Source: Humibacter albus DSM 18994 (GTDB lineage: Bacteria > Actinomycetota > Actinomycetes > Actinomycetales > Microbacteriaceae). From it: a stretch of 64,000 nucleotides of DNA. Shown piece after piece: positions 33,139 through 41,899 of this stretch (position 1 is its first letter; each line of letters begins with the position of its first letter). A program made the position numbers and the translations under genes. The DNA lies in contig NZ_ATXT01000013.1 in the NCBI RefSeq assembly GCF_000421825.1, positions 372,001 to 436,000 on the forward strand, given 5' to 3'. The notes beneath the pieces were generated by a model. It worked only from the letters and a program-made list of their open reading frames with translations. It was not told the DNA's origin and made no database searches.

Positions 33139-33900
33139 TCAGGCCCCGGGGTCTGCTTTCGCTGCGCGCTCCTGCTTGGTCCGATCCTTCTTCTCCTTCG
33201 GGACTCCGAGGATGCGTGACAGCAGCTCTTGACACGGACCAGTCAGCATCGTCAGGAACAGCGCGAAGTAGCCGATCGCGGGCACGGTGAGAGCCACGAT
33301 CAGGGAGATGACGAACAGGATCGCCATGGCGAGATCCGACGCGATGCCGCGAAGCTGGTGGTACCGCGTGATGGTGTGCAGCAGCGGATGTGCCCGCAGA
33401 TAGAACCGGAGCACGAGGGTCAGCAGATTGGTCAGGACCATCGAGCCGATGTAGATCAGGACGGCCACCTGGTCCGTCGAATCCAGCGCGCCCGTGATCG
33501 CGGTGGCGACCGGCATCCAGACGATGGAGAACAGCCACGCGATGTTGAGCCAGATGAGCTGCGACGTCACGAACTCGACGCGGGCGAACAGCCGGTGGTG
33601 TGTGATCCAGAACATGGCGATGATCGCGAAGCTGATCGCGAATGCCCACAGCGCGCCGCTGTTCTCGTCCAACCACACTGCGGCGTGCTGCTGCTGCTTC
33701 GGCGCATTTCCCAGATCGCTGGCGCTCTCCATGAGCGGCAGGATGAGGAGCGTCATCGCGATGGCCACCACCGCGTCGATGAACGCCTTCGCACGCTCCG
33801 ACGAATACAGGTTCTCGTGTCCGAGCGTCCGTGGGTCCGGCTGCGCGGCGGCACCGGACGCCTGGTTCGGCCCGTGCTGCTGCGCGTCGTCTTCACTCAC
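33139..33900 (-). CDS. TMEM175-family channel-like membrane protein
   Basis: Membrane protein of 253 aa with six predicted helices. The family hallmark RxxxFxD appears as RAKAFIDAVVAIAMT at residues 36-50 (Phe40, Asp42), which lines the pore of bacterial TMEM175 potassium channels. The protein starts with a hydrophilic Gln/Pro-rich tail and ends with a very basic segment (KEKKDRTKQERAAK). Selectivity for potassium is a family property, not seen here. It faces the response regulator gene tail to tail. Confidence 0.87.
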   Translation of the reverse strand: MSEDDAQQHGPNQASGAAAQPDPRTLGHENLYSSERAKAFIDAVVAIAMTLLILPLMESASDLGNAPKQQQHAAVWLDENSGALWAFAISFAIIAMFWITHHRLFARVEFVTSQLIWLNIAWLFSIVWMPVATAITGALDSTDQVAVLIYIGSMVLTNLLTLVLRFYLRAHPLLHTITRYHQLRGIASDLAMAILFVISLIVALTVPAIGYFALFLTMLTGPCQELLSRILGVPKEKKDRTKQERAAKADPGA

Positions 33901-33961
33901 GGCAACGATGCTATGAGGCTTCGCGTGCAGACCGCCATCGACTCCCCATACTCAGGGGGAT

Positions 33962-34004
33962 AACGCGGGCGCCTACGGACCGTAGTCCCGTAGGCGCCCG
34001 CGTT
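33962..34004. terminator. Strong hairpin terminator
   Basis: AACGCGGGCGCCTACGG and its exact complement (17-base arms) flank a nine-base loop. It lies just downstream of the leftward HesB-like gene and upstream of the TMEM175-type gene. Confidence 0.8.
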
Positions 34005-34027
34005 GATGCCGAAGCGAAGTGAACGCC

Positions 34028-34318
34028 TCAGGCCGGCGACTGCAGACCGAGCTGGAAGTGCACGGCTCCCTGGTCGTCGAGTTGGGCGTCCAGCACCTTG
34101 TCGTCCAGGGCAGCGGATGCGCTCTCGTCCACGAACACGCGGGCGTCGCCGTCCACGATGACCTGATCGGCGGTCTCCGGGGCCGGGGCGACGGTCACGG
34201 CGAAGCTCGAGGTCGCCGGGTCCGGACTGCTGATGCGCAGGCCGCCCTCTGCAGAGTCGACCGCCTGGGTGGTCAGCGTCTTCACGATCGTGCTGGCGTT
34301 ATCGGTGAGGGTGAGCAT
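34028..34318 (-). CDS. HesB/IscA-like protein lacking cysteines
   Basis: Protein of 96 aa related to the Fe-S biogenesis fold (LTLTDNASTIVKTLTTQ at the start, GLRIS and FAVTVAPAP strands, VFVDESASAALDDKVLDAQ). Unlike IscA or ErpA it has no cysteine, so it cannot carry a cluster through Cys ligands. Cys-free HesB-like proteins are common in actinobacteria and their job is unknown. GGAAGGAG lies six bases before the ATG. A strong terminator follows. It is a single gene. Confidence 0.83.
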   Translation of the reverse strand: MLTLTDNASTIVKTLTTQAVDSAEGGLRISSPDPATSSFAVTVAPAPETADQVIVDGDARVFVDESASAALDDKVLDAQLDDQGAVHFQLGLQSPA

Positions 34319-34439
34319 GGGCTCTCCTTCCGGTTGCGTTCCATGAGTCGGCCACGATTCCGAAGCGGCACGAAACCCGCAACCCATTGACGCGCATTGT
34401 GCGCCAAAGCACAGGCTCGCCGGGTCGAGGGGAGTACCC

Positions 34440-35408
34440 TCACGCGGGCGAGGTGACGTCGTCGATGTGCCGCAGCCGCTGGCCGGCTCGCCTCGATGCG
34501 CGGAACGCGAGCCAGGCGAGCGGATGTCTGCTGCTCTTGTCGTAGACCCGGAACGGCACTGCGCGCTCGCCCGGCGTCGGATGTCCCGCAGCGGCCAGCA
34601 CACTCGGCAGCAGCACCTCGGCGGCGCGCTGATACCCGAGTCCCGAGGGGTGCAGGCGGTCGAGACGCGAGAACATCGTGCCGGGCTCGCGGCGGAACAA
34701 CGGCCCGAGAGCATCCGCCAGCGAGACCGTGCGGGCGCCCGCCCGCAGCGCCACGATGGTCTGGCTGGTGGCGAGCACGCGGCTGATCCAGTGCGCGAAG
34801 AAGCGCAGGGGCTCGAAGAACGAGCGCACGGTGCCCAGATCGGGGCAGGTCGCGAGCACGACGCGCGCGCCCGCGCCGCGCAGCGCCGTGATCGTGGCGC
34901 GCAGAGGGCGAAGAGCCGCCACGAGCGACCGCAGATGCATCACGTCGTTGGCGCCCACGATGATGACGACGACGTCCGGCGGCGTCGCGAGATGGCGCAC
35001 CGTCACGAGCTGCTCGATGAGGTCAAGCGACTCGGCCCCGACCTCGGCGACGTTGTCGAGGCGCACCGGTCGAGCGGATGCGGCGGCGAGCTCGGTGGCC
35101 AGAACCACGCCGACGGTTTTCGCATCATCGTCGGAGCCGTAGCCCACCGCCAGGGAATCGCCCATCAGGACCAGGTGCAGCGGGGTGTCTTCGGTGTGCT
35201 CGCCGAACAGGCCGTGCGCAGCGATCGAACTCGCGACCCTGGTGGGCATCAGCTTGCCACGCGCCCAGAAGCCCTCGGCGGCCGTGAGCGCGGAGACGCC
35301 CATGGCGGCGGCGAAGACGGAGCCGACGCCGATGGCGATTCCCCGCACCACAGGGACCCACCAGCGCACGGGAGTCGGTGTCTCGGGCGTCGTGGCGTAT
35401 GCATTCAT
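34440..35408 (-). CDS. SGNH/GDSL hydrolase with N-terminal anchor
   Basis: Protein of 322 aa. One N-terminal helix (GIAIGVGSVFAAAMGVSAL, residues ~24-42) is a signal anchor. The SGNH blocks follow: LMGDSLAVGYG (nucleophile Ser), GANDV (block III), and DRLHPSGLGY (Asp and His of the triad). Such enzymes hydrolyse esters or acetyl groups at the cell surface; the substrate is unknown. The stop lies ~120 bases from the HesB-like gene start. Upstream of its start is a long hexanucleotide array. Confidence 0.88.
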   Translation of the reverse strand: MNAYATTPETPTPVRWWVPVVRGIAIGVGSVFAAAMGVSALTAAEGFWARGKLMPTRVASSIAAHGLFGEHTEDTPLHLVLMGDSLAVGYGSDDDAKTVGVVLATELAAASARPVRLDNVAEVGAESLDLIEQLVTVRHLATPPDVVVIIVGANDVMHLRSLVAALRPLRATITALRGAGARVVLATCPDLGTVRSFFEPLRFFAHWISRVLATSQTIVALRAGARTVSLADALGPLFRREPGTMFSRLDRLHPSGLGYQRAAEVLLPSVLAAAGHPTPGERAVPFRVYDKSSRHPLAWLAFRASRRAGQRLRHIDDVTSPA

Positions 35409-35539
35409 CGTGGTCGGCTGGTGTGTTCTCGAGCAGAAACGGGCACTTCCACGTTACGCGCGAACGCCGACAGCGGAGGAGCGAAGTCAGGCAACTCATC
35501 GGTGAGGGGACAGCACCTGCGGTGCCGGCTCGTGGCATC

Positions 35540-35625
<86 letters not shown>

Positions 35626-35698
35626 AGGTCAGCGCCCGCGCTGAGCCTGGAGCCCTGGGCCCGTCACGGCGCCGCGGCACGTGCGGCAGGATTACCCG

Positions 35699-36621
35699 GT
35701 GGAGTACTGCATCTTCGTCGAGCCTCAGCTCGGCGCGACCTGGGACCAGCTGCTCGCCATCGCGCAGGCGACCGATCGGGCGGGGTTCCACGGCTTCTTC
35801 CGATCCGACCACTACATTGGGCCCGACCGCGAGTCCTCGGCGATCGTGCCGTCTCGGATGCCTGGACCACTCTCGCCGCGCTGGCCGTGGCCACCGAGCA
35901 TGTGCGGCTCGGCACGCTGGTGACGCCCGTCACGTTCCGTCAGCCGGGCGTACTCGCCGTGCAGGTCGCCAATGTGGACGCGATGTCGGGCGGGCGCGCG
36001 GAACTCGGCCTGGGCGCCGGTTGGAACGCGCCGGAGCACGAGGCGTACGGCATCCCCTTCCCCGCCAAGAGGTTCGGGCTGCTCGAGGAGCAGCTCGCGA
36101 TCATGACCGGGCTGTGGCGCACGCCCGCCGACGAGACGTTCTCCTTCGAGGGCGAGCACTACCGGCTCGACCGGGCACCGGGGGCTCAGCGGCCGGTGGG
36201 CACAGGCATCCCGCTCATCGTGGGCGGAGGCGGGCCGAAGCGCACGCCGGCGCTCGCCGCGCAGTACGCGAGCGAGTTCAACACGGGCTTCGTCACCGAC
36301 GAGGTGTTCGCGGAGCGCTTCGCGCGGGTGCGCGATGCCGCGGATGCCGCCGGTCGCGACCCCGAGTCCCTGCCGCTTTCCGCTGCGGTCACCGCCACGA
36401 TCGGCGCCACGGCGGCGGACGCGGATGCTCGCGCTCACCGCCTCCGGCTCGACGTCGCGACCCAGCGCACCCACGGTCTGCACGGCACGCCGGCGGACGT
36501 CGCCGAACGTCTCGCGCGACTGCGCGACCTGGGTGCCAGCCGGGTCTACCTGCAGCTGCTCGACGTCGCCGACCTGGATCAACTCGACCTCTTGCTGGAA
36601 GCGGTGCGGCTGGCCGCCTGA
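35699..36621 (+). pseudogene. LLM-class (F420-type) oxidoreductase, frameshifted near 35845
   Basis: Two frames together encode one luciferase-like monooxygenase of about 307 aa. The first gives EYCIFVEPQLGATWDQLL and GFHGFFRSDHYIGP; the second resumes as SDAWTTLAALAVATEHVRLGT and runs through GLGAGWNAPEHEAYG, PLIVGGGG and RVYLQLLDV. The shift lies between about 35835 and 35855, since SDAWTTLA in the second frame is the usual continuation. The GTG at 35699 has CAGGA before it. The family commonly uses F420 in actinobacteria. The defect is either decay or a one-base sequence error; codon use on both sides looks normal. Confidence 0.8.
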
Positions 36622-36653
36622 TCGGCTCCCTCGACCACTGCCGCGGGGCGGCC

Positions 36654-37223
36654 TCAGTGCACCAGCGTGCCGAGCCAGATCACGAGCAGGCCGAGCGCCC
36701 CCGTAGTGACTGATGCGACGAACCGCAGCCAGATCGGCCGGCGGTTACGGGTCGCCACCACGAAGCCGATCACCACGAGCAGCGCGACGCCGATCCACAG
36801 CGCGATGTAATAGGCGACGTACTCGTCCAGCACGCCCAGGGCTGCCAGAAGCAAGAAGATGGCAGGCAGCAGCATGGCCACGAGCATTCCGTAGGAGTGC
36901 TTCACCGCCTCGGCGAGCGCCGCGCGGACGCTGATCGGATGCTCCGCCTCGACGTCCTCGTGCCGGGCGACGGCTGCTCGAGCGTACACGTGGGTCAGCC
37001 AGAAGACGAGCGTGGAACCGATGATGAACGCCAGCACCTCGAGATCGGTGTTGAAGCGCCAGCCCACGGCGATCAGCGCACCGACGAGCACGATGCCGTA
37101 GACCGTCGCCTCGGTGCTGATGAGGTCGATCGCGAACAGGCCCGCGCGGTGGAGCGCTCGCGCGGCTCGCGCGATGAACGTCGTGGGTGTCTCGGACGCC
37201 CGCCGTTCCTCCACAGCCCCCAT
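36654..37223 (-). CDS. Membrane protein of unknown function, about five helices
   Basis: Protein of 189 aa from the ATG at 37223. Hydrophobic segments are at TVYGIVLVGALIAVGW, LEVLAFIIGSTLVFWLTHVYA, SYGMLVAMLLPAIFLLLAALGVL, YYIALWIGVALLVVIGFVVA and SVTTGALGLLVIWLGTLV. A charged loop (ARHEDVEAEHPISVRAALAEA) follows the second helix. I do not recognise the family. No strong ribosome site precedes the start, which is thus uncertain by up to 17 codons. It faces the LLM gene tail to tail. Confidence 0.72.
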   Translation of the reverse strand: MGAVEERRASETPTTFIARAARALHRAGLFAIDLISTEATVYGIVLVGALIAVGWRFNTDLEVLAFIIGSTLVFWLTHVYARAAVARHEDVEAEHPISVRAALAEAVKHSYGMLVAMLLPAIFLLLAALGVLDEYVAYYIALWIGVALLVVIGFVVATRNRRPIWLRFVASVTTGALGLLVIWLGTLVH

Positions 37224-37271
37224 AAGAAGCGAACTTACCGCGTGCGGACGCCCGCGGGCCCCGCTCACGGG

Positions 37272-37329
37272 CATGCCGATTCGAATGAGATCACCCCGGT
37301 TTCAGGGTTGCCTCATTCGACTCGGCATG
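37272..37329. repeat. Long inverted repeat before the DyP gene
   Basis: CATGCCGATTCGAATGAG and CTCATTCGACTCGGCATG are complementary at 17 of 18 positions around a 22-base loop. It lies in the divergent spacer between the membrane protein and the DyP peroxidase gene. It resembles the dispersed palindromic elements in size but not in sequence. Confidence 0.85.
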
Positions 37330-37446
37330 TCTCAGGGAGCCGGGAAGAGTGCGGCGGGTCGGCGTTCGATCGATCGACGAAGGTCCGAACGACCGAACGA
37401 CGAAGCAGGGCCCGGCGGTAGTGTGAGCGTGGCGGAGGGGGAGCGC

Positions 37447-38577
37447 ATGTCGAGCGAGCACGGCGACCGGGTGCCGATCGACGCGCAGAGCGTCGACGCG
37501 CCGCTGTCGCGCTTCGCGATCTTCCTCGTCGTCACGATCGCGCCCGACGCCGACTCCCTCGCCACCGTGCGCGAGACGGTCTCCGGCATCGACGACCTCG
37601 TGAAGACTGTCGGTTTCCGGGATCTCGGCGGTCATCTCTCCTGCGTGGTCGGGATCGGGCGACTGCTCTGGGACCGGCTGTCGCCAGGCATCCGCCCCGC
37701 CGAACTCGAGGTGTTCCCCACCGTGCGCGGCGATGTGCACACGGCACCCTCGACTCCCGGCGACCTGCTCTTCCACATTCGGGCCGACCGCGTCGACCTG
37801 TGCTTCGAGCTCGAACGCCTGCTTCTGGATGCTCTCGGCTCTGCCGCGCGCGTCGCCGACGAGACCTCGGGCTTCCGCTACTTCGACGTGCGCGACCTGC
37901 TGGGCTTCGTCGACGGCACCGCGAACCCGATCGGCGGCGATCTGGCGGATGCCACCGTCATCGGCGACGAAGATCCCCACTTCGCGGGCGGCAGCTATGT
38001 CGTCGCGCAGAAGTATCTGCACGATCTCGACCGCTGGGCGTCCCTCACCGTCGAAGAGCAGGAAGCCGTGATCGGCCGCCGCAAGTCGGACAACGTGGAG
38101 CTCGACGACAGCGTCGAGGACCAGAAGGCGCACAAGACCCTGACGACGATCACCGATGACGACGGCGACGAGATCGACATTCTGCGCGACAACATGCCGT
38201 TCGGGCGGCCCGGAGCCGGTGAGTTCGGGACCTACTTCATCGGCTACTCCGCTCGGCTCTGGGTCACGATGCGCATGATCGAGAACATGTTCATCGGCGA
38301 CCCGCCCGGCTTCTACGACAAGATCCTCGACGTCTCCACTGCCGCCACCGGCAGCACCTTCTTCGTGCCGTCGAACCCGGTGCTGCAGGCGCTCGGCGAT
38401 CCGGACGATCTGAGCGAGCTGCTCGGCGCGCGCGACGAGGCGGAGGGAACCGCGGGCGCTTCGGCAGCGCAGGAAGCCGAGCGCGGTGGATCACTCGGCA
38501 TCGGCTCGCTCCGAGCGGCCGCACTCGATGACGCTTCGAACGACGGTTCCGCCGCTGGCGGAACGGAAGGGACGTAG
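37447..38577 (+). CDS. DyP-type peroxidase, encapsulin cargo
   Basis: Dye-decolourising peroxidase of 376 aa. The distal-site motif GFVDGTANP (catalytic Asp) is near residue 155, the likely proximal haem histidine lies in EDQKAHKTLTTI near residue 225, and the GYSARLWVTMRMIENM helix follows. The C-terminal tail has the encapsulin-targeting peptide GSLGIGSLR near residue 348, which directs cargo into the shell encoded by the next gene three bases later. Unusually ~25 residues (AAALDDASNDGSAAGGTEGT and so on) follow the targeting peptide, which normally ends the protein. The ATG has AGGGGGAG just before it. Function: peroxide-dependent oxidation inside a nanocompartment. Confidence 0.93.
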   Translation: MSSEHGDRVPIDAQSVDAPLSRFAIFLVVTIAPDADSLATVRETVSGIDDLVKTVGFRDLGGHLSCVVGIGRLLWDRLSPGIRPAELEVFPTVRGDVHTAPSTPGDLLFHIRADRVDLCFELERLLLDALGSAARVADETSGFRYFDVRDLLGFVDGTANPIGGDLADATVIGDEDPHFAGGSYVVAQKYLHDLDRWASLTVEEQEAVIGRRKSDNVELDDSVEDQKAHKTLTTITDDDGDEIDILRDNMPFGRPGAGEFGTYFIGYSARLWVTMRMIENMFIGDPPGFYDKILDVSTAATGSTFFVPSNPVLQALGDPDDLSELLGARDEAEGTAGASAAQEAERGGSLGIGSLRAAALDDASNDGSAAGGTEGT

Positions 38578-38580
38578 ATC

Positions 38581-39390
38581 ATGTCGAGTCACCTGCTGCG
38601 CGACCGCGCACCGCTCACCGACGCGACGTGGGCACTGCTCGATGAGGAGGCGTCCGCTCGCCTTCCGGTCGCGCTCGGCGCCCGCAAGCTCGTCGACTTC
38701 TCCGGGCCGCACGGGTGGGAGCACTCGGCGACGAACCTCGGCCGCGTCGGCGGCGTCGTGGATGCCCCGGAGCAGTCGGTCATCGCCCGCACCCGTCGCG
38801 TGCTGCCGCTCGTGGAGGTGCGCGCTGACTTCGCGCTGGAGCGTGACGAGCTCGACTCGGTGGACCGGGGCGCCGACGATGTGGATCTCGGCCCGCTCGA
38901 CGACGCAGCCGTGCGCATCGCTCGCGTGGAAAACTCGGCCGTGTTCAACGGGTGGGATGCCACGGGCATCATCGGCATCATCCCCGCGTCTCCGCATCGT
39001 CCGCTCGTGCACGAAGGAACCCCTCAGGACTACGACGACGTGATCACGCAGGCGATCGCCGCGCTGAAGAGATCAGGCGTGGACGGGCCGTACGCGTTGG
39101 CGCTCGGTCCCGCGCAGTGGACCAGCGTGATCGAGGCGAACGAGGGCGGCGGATACCCGCTCATCCGACACCTTCGCGACATCCTGGGTGGACCGGTCGA
39201 GTGGGTGCCCGGGCTCGATGGGGCCGTCGTGCTCAGCCAGCGCGGCGGCGACTTCGTGCTCGAGGTGGGACAGGACCTGGCCATCGGCTATCGCGAGCAC
39301 GACGCGCAGAGCGTGAGCCTCTACATCGAGGAGTCGGTGAGCTTCCGGGTGAATACACCGGAGGCTGCCATTCAGGTCGTCCTATCCTGA
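38581..39390 (+). CDS. Family 1 encapsulin shell protein
   Basis: HK97-fold shell protein of 269 aa, standard length for the T=1 encapsulin family (formerly linocin M18-like). Recognisable parts are LLRDRAPLTDATWALLDEEA at the N terminus, which forms the cargo-binding helix, RVLPLVEVRADFALERDELD in the E-loop and VFNGWDATGI, and the C-terminal GQDLAIGYREHDAQSVSLYIEES. Sixty subunits should form a 24-nm compartment around the DyP peroxidase encoded directly upstream. The pair is one transcription unit. The stop is followed by a tandem repeat spacer. Confidence 0.95.
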   Translation: MSSHLLRDRAPLTDATWALLDEEASARLPVALGARKLVDFSGPHGWEHSATNLGRVGGVVDAPEQSVIARTRRVLPLVEVRADFALERDELDSVDRGADDVDLGPLDDAAVRIARVENSAVFNGWDATGIIGIIPASPHRPLVHEGTPQDYDDVITQAIAALKRSGVDGPYALALGPAQWTSVIEANEGGGYPLIRHLRDILGGPVEWVPGLDGAVVLSQRGGDFVLEVGQDLAIGYREHDAQSVSLYIEESVSFRVNTPEAAIQVVLS

Positions 39391-39429
39391 ATGGCGCGCT
39401 GCGCTCTGAGCAGCGAGTTGCACAGCGCA

Positions 39430-39583
39430 GCACCGTACCAAAGCAGCACTGTGCCGAAGCAGCACCGTGCCGACGGAAGCACCGTGCCGACGGAAGCACC
39501 GTGCCGACGAAAGCACCGTGCCGACGGAAGCACCGTGCCGACGAAAGCACCGTGCCGACGGAAGCAGCACTGCCGACGGAAGC
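39430..39583. repeat. Tandem array, 17-bp unit, six clear copies
   Basis: Perfect or near-perfect ACCGTGCCGACGGAAGC units run from 39464 to 39565, with decayed copies on both sides. The array occupies most of the gene-free spacer 39391-39731 after the encapsulin gene; the remaining ~140 bases show only a possible promoter region. Confidence 0.92.
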
Positions 39584-39731
39584 GGAACGAGAGTCGGTCG
39601 CGACTCGATCCGGGCGGTCGATGATGTGACCGGTTCGCGGATTCTGACGTTATCTCCAGTTTCAACGTCGATCGTTATGGAATTGTGTCCTGGGTACGTC
39701 CGAACCCCGAGAACCAAAGCGAGACGAATCC

Positions 39732-40691
39732 ATGCCCCACGGACGCCACCGCGCCATCCCCACATCCACCCGATCCCTTTCCCGCTCACCCCGTACCCGT
39801 GAAGACCGCATGCGTGAGGAACAGCTGCGGTCCGATGCCGCGCCACGAAATCCTCTTGTAGCTCCGACTCCGGTGCCGGCCGCCGCGGTCGTCGGCGGCC
39901 CGGTGCCTCCGAGAAGCGCTGCGGCGCGGGGGAACGCAGGGTCGTCCGGAGGCACTGCGAGCCGGTCGCAAGCGGCGTCGCCGAACGGCACGACGTTGCA
40001 GAAGAGGCGAATGCGCACCGGCCTCGGCTTCGCGCTCGTCGCGATGACCTGCACTGTCGGCTTCTCCGCCGTGATGACTGCTGCTCCCGCTGCGGCCTTC
40101 ACTCCCGACCAGGACCCGAATCCGAGCACGGCGGCCGTCTCGGTGCAGACGCCGGCGCAGACCATGTCGGTTGCTGCCGACACGCAGCAGACCGCCGTCG
40201 CGGTCGATACGTACGGGGCGACCAGTCAGGCCGAACTCGACCAGAAGAAGGCTGCCGCCGCTGCTGCGGCAGCCGCAGCAGCGGCGGCAGCGGAGGCGGC
40301 CAGCGAGAACGCGCAGGCGACGGCATCCGTTGCCAGCAGCGGAACGGGCCTCGGCGCCGAGATTCTCGCGCTCGCGGAGACGTACATCGGCGTCGTGCCG
40401 TATTCCACGGGTGCCTCGCCGTCGGAGGGCTTCGAGTGCGACGGGCTCGTGCAATGGGTCTACGGCCAGAACGGCATCAGCATGCCGCGGGGCGTGGATG
40501 AGCAGGCCTCGATGGGCACCGAAGTGTCGGAGTCGCAGGCAGTGGCCGGCGACCTCGTGGTGTACCCGGGCCAGCACATCGGCATCTACGACGGCGACGG
40601 CGGAATCGTCGACTCCCCGGATTGGGGTCGCTACGTCTCGCACCGCGCCATCTGGGGAAGCCCGATCTTCATCCACGTCGCCGGCGTGTAG
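39732..40691 (+). CDS. NlpC/P60-family cell-wall hydrolase
   Basis: Secreted or anchored protein of 319 aa: a long basic N-terminal tail, a hydrophobic export segment (GFALVAMTCTVGFSAVMTAAPAAAF, residues ~98-122), a linker with a 14-residue alanine run, and a C-terminal NlpC/P60 domain. The catalytic cysteine is in GFECDGLVQWVYGQ (usually FDCSGL) and the histidine in GQHIGIYDGDGG. Such enzymes cut peptide bonds in peptidoglycan stems. The start is uncertain because no clear ribosome site precedes ATG 39732; in-frame ATGs occur further down. A strong terminator follows. Confidence 0.85.
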   Translation: MPHGRHRAIPTSTRSLSRSPRTREDRMREEQLRSDAAPRNPLVAPTPVPAAAVVGGPVPPRSAAARGNAGSSGGTASRSQAASPNGTTLQKRRMRTGLGFALVAMTCTVGFSAVMTAAPAAAFTPDQDPNPSTAAVSVQTPAQTMSVAADTQQTAVAVDTYGATSQAELDQKKAAAAAAAAAAAAAAEAASENAQATASVASSGTGLGAEILALAETYIGVVPYSTGASPSEGFECDGLVQWVYGQNGISMPRGVDEQASMGTEVSESQAVAGDLVVYPGQHIGIYDGDGGIVDSPDWGRYVSHRAIWGSPIFIHVAGV

Positions 40692-40726
40692 CAGTCGGTG
40701 CCGACGTCGGCCGGAGAGCGAATTCG

Positions 40727-40764
40727 ATGTGCCGTGCGGAGGCTGAGTCCTCCGCACGGCACAT
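40727..40764. terminator. Bidirectional hairpin terminator
   Basis: ATGTGCCGTGCGGAGG and its exact complement flank a six-base loop between the convergent NlpC/P60 and 113-aa genes; the 16-base perfect stem would stop both. Confidence 0.8.
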
Positions 40765-40816
40765 CGCCGATTCGCTGGCACGGTGGTGATGCGTCGGCGT
40801 GCGGAACCGCCATAGT

Positions 40817-41158
40817 TCATCGCCGTGCGAGCGAGTCGACGGCGACGAGCCATGCCTGCTCCCGGGCGCGGCGCTCGCGTTCCAGGCGGTTGTGATGCGC
40901 TTCGCGCGACCACTGCTCGTCGCGATCGACCTGCGGGCGGGTGCGATGACGGCTCCACAGGATGAGCGCGAGACCGACCCGCATCGCGAGCCGGTCGAGC
41001 GTACTCGGCGGATGCGCGTTCCTGCGCAGCGCGTCCGTGCGCTCCGACGTGGCGGTGCGGAGCGACTGGGACGCTCGCGCATTCGCGGACGCCGTGCTGT
41101 TGTCGAGCGCCTGGCTGTCGGTCAGGGCCGGGCGATCGGTGGCTGTTTGAGTGTTCAT
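40817..41158 (-). CDS. Small hypothetical protein with one hydrophobic segment
   Basis: Protein of 113 aa, Ser/Thr/Ala-rich at first (TDSQALDNSTASANARASQS), then a single short hydrophobic stretch in LDRLAMRVGLALILWSRH, then a very basic tail (RDEQWSREAHHNRLERERRAREQ). I have a weak recollection of similar small actinobacterial proteins but no function. Two ATGs lie in tandem (41161 and 41158); GAGAG fits the second. It may be membrane-associated through the amphipathic segment. Confidence 0.65.
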   Translation of the reverse strand: MNTQTATDRPALTDSQALDNSTASANARASQSLRTATSERTDALRRNAHPPSTLDRLAMRVGLALILWSRHRTRPQVDRDEQWSREAHHNRLERERRAREQAWLVAVDSLARR

Positions 41159-41161
41159 CAT

Positions 41162-41629
41162 CGTCTCTCGTGTGTGCGGGGTGGTGGGTCGGTGTTCGGC
41201 CGTCATCGGCGGCTGGTGAAGAGTCATGTCCATCGATTCGTTCTGGCTCGTGAGCCTGCGGTGCGGAGAGGGGGTCGACCGACGCTGCCGGGATGATCCC
41301 GGTCACGAACGACGGCTTCGTACTGAAGACGGAACGACGGCTGCGTTCGTGAGTACCGAGTGACGGCTTCGTTCGTGAGGACGAGGCGCGGCTGCCGCGC
41401 GAGCGCATGCCACAGGAACGGGCGCCGATCCAGGCGCGGCGTTTGCGCGAGGACGACGCCGACCGCCCAGCGGCATCCCGGTTCTGCGGATGCCGACGAG
41501 GGCCTCAGCCGAAGCGGTGCGACCGCTCGTCGATGGTCATCACGGGCGAGCCGATGTCACTCGGTTCTCGGCGGGACCAGGATGTCGACGCCGTGCGTGC
41601 GCGCCGGCGTCAGAGCGCAGATGAATCCG
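41162..41629. other. Spacer without a recognisable gene
   Basis: This 468-base stretch lies between two small leftward genes. It contains loosely repeated GACGGCTTCGTTCGTGAG-like words (41311-41385). The open frames crossing it have no ribosome sites and no family features, so I call no gene. Confidence 0.6.
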
Positions 41630-41740
41630 CTAGCAGGCTGCGCCGGCGGCGATCCCGGCCCCGAGTCGTCGGGCGATTCCGGTGATGGCGCCACGGAACA
41701 CGAAGACGGTGGGCTGAGTGTGCGTGATGATCTGCATCAT
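41630..41740 (-). CDS. 36-residue basic amphipathic peptide
   Basis: A short ORF encodes MMQIITHTQPTVFVFRG followed by AITGIARRLGAGIAAGAAC. A strong ribosome site, AAGGGAG, lies six bases before the ATG. The C-terminal half could form a basic amphipathic helix with a terminal cysteine. Size, charge and a good ribosome site support a real small protein, perhaps membrane-active or a regulator, but no family is recognised and conservation could not be tested. Confidence 0.5.
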   Translation of the reverse strand: MMQIITHTQPTVFVFRGAITGIARRLGAGIAAGAAC

Positions 41741-41899
41741 GACGTGCTCCCTTCGTGTTGCGTTGCGCTCGAGCGTGCGCTGTTGCGCCGCGAGCGATGG
41801 TGAGGCGCCCGAGAACCGGACTGGCCTACCGTAGCCGGGCGAGGCATCCCGGCACAAGGGTCGATGTGGACGCATCGAACGACGATGCTGCCACGCGCA

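Noticed and set aside
39600-39731. c-di-AMP riboswitch before the NlpC/P60 gene
   Set aside because: No conserved motif blocks are visible in the 140 bases before the start.
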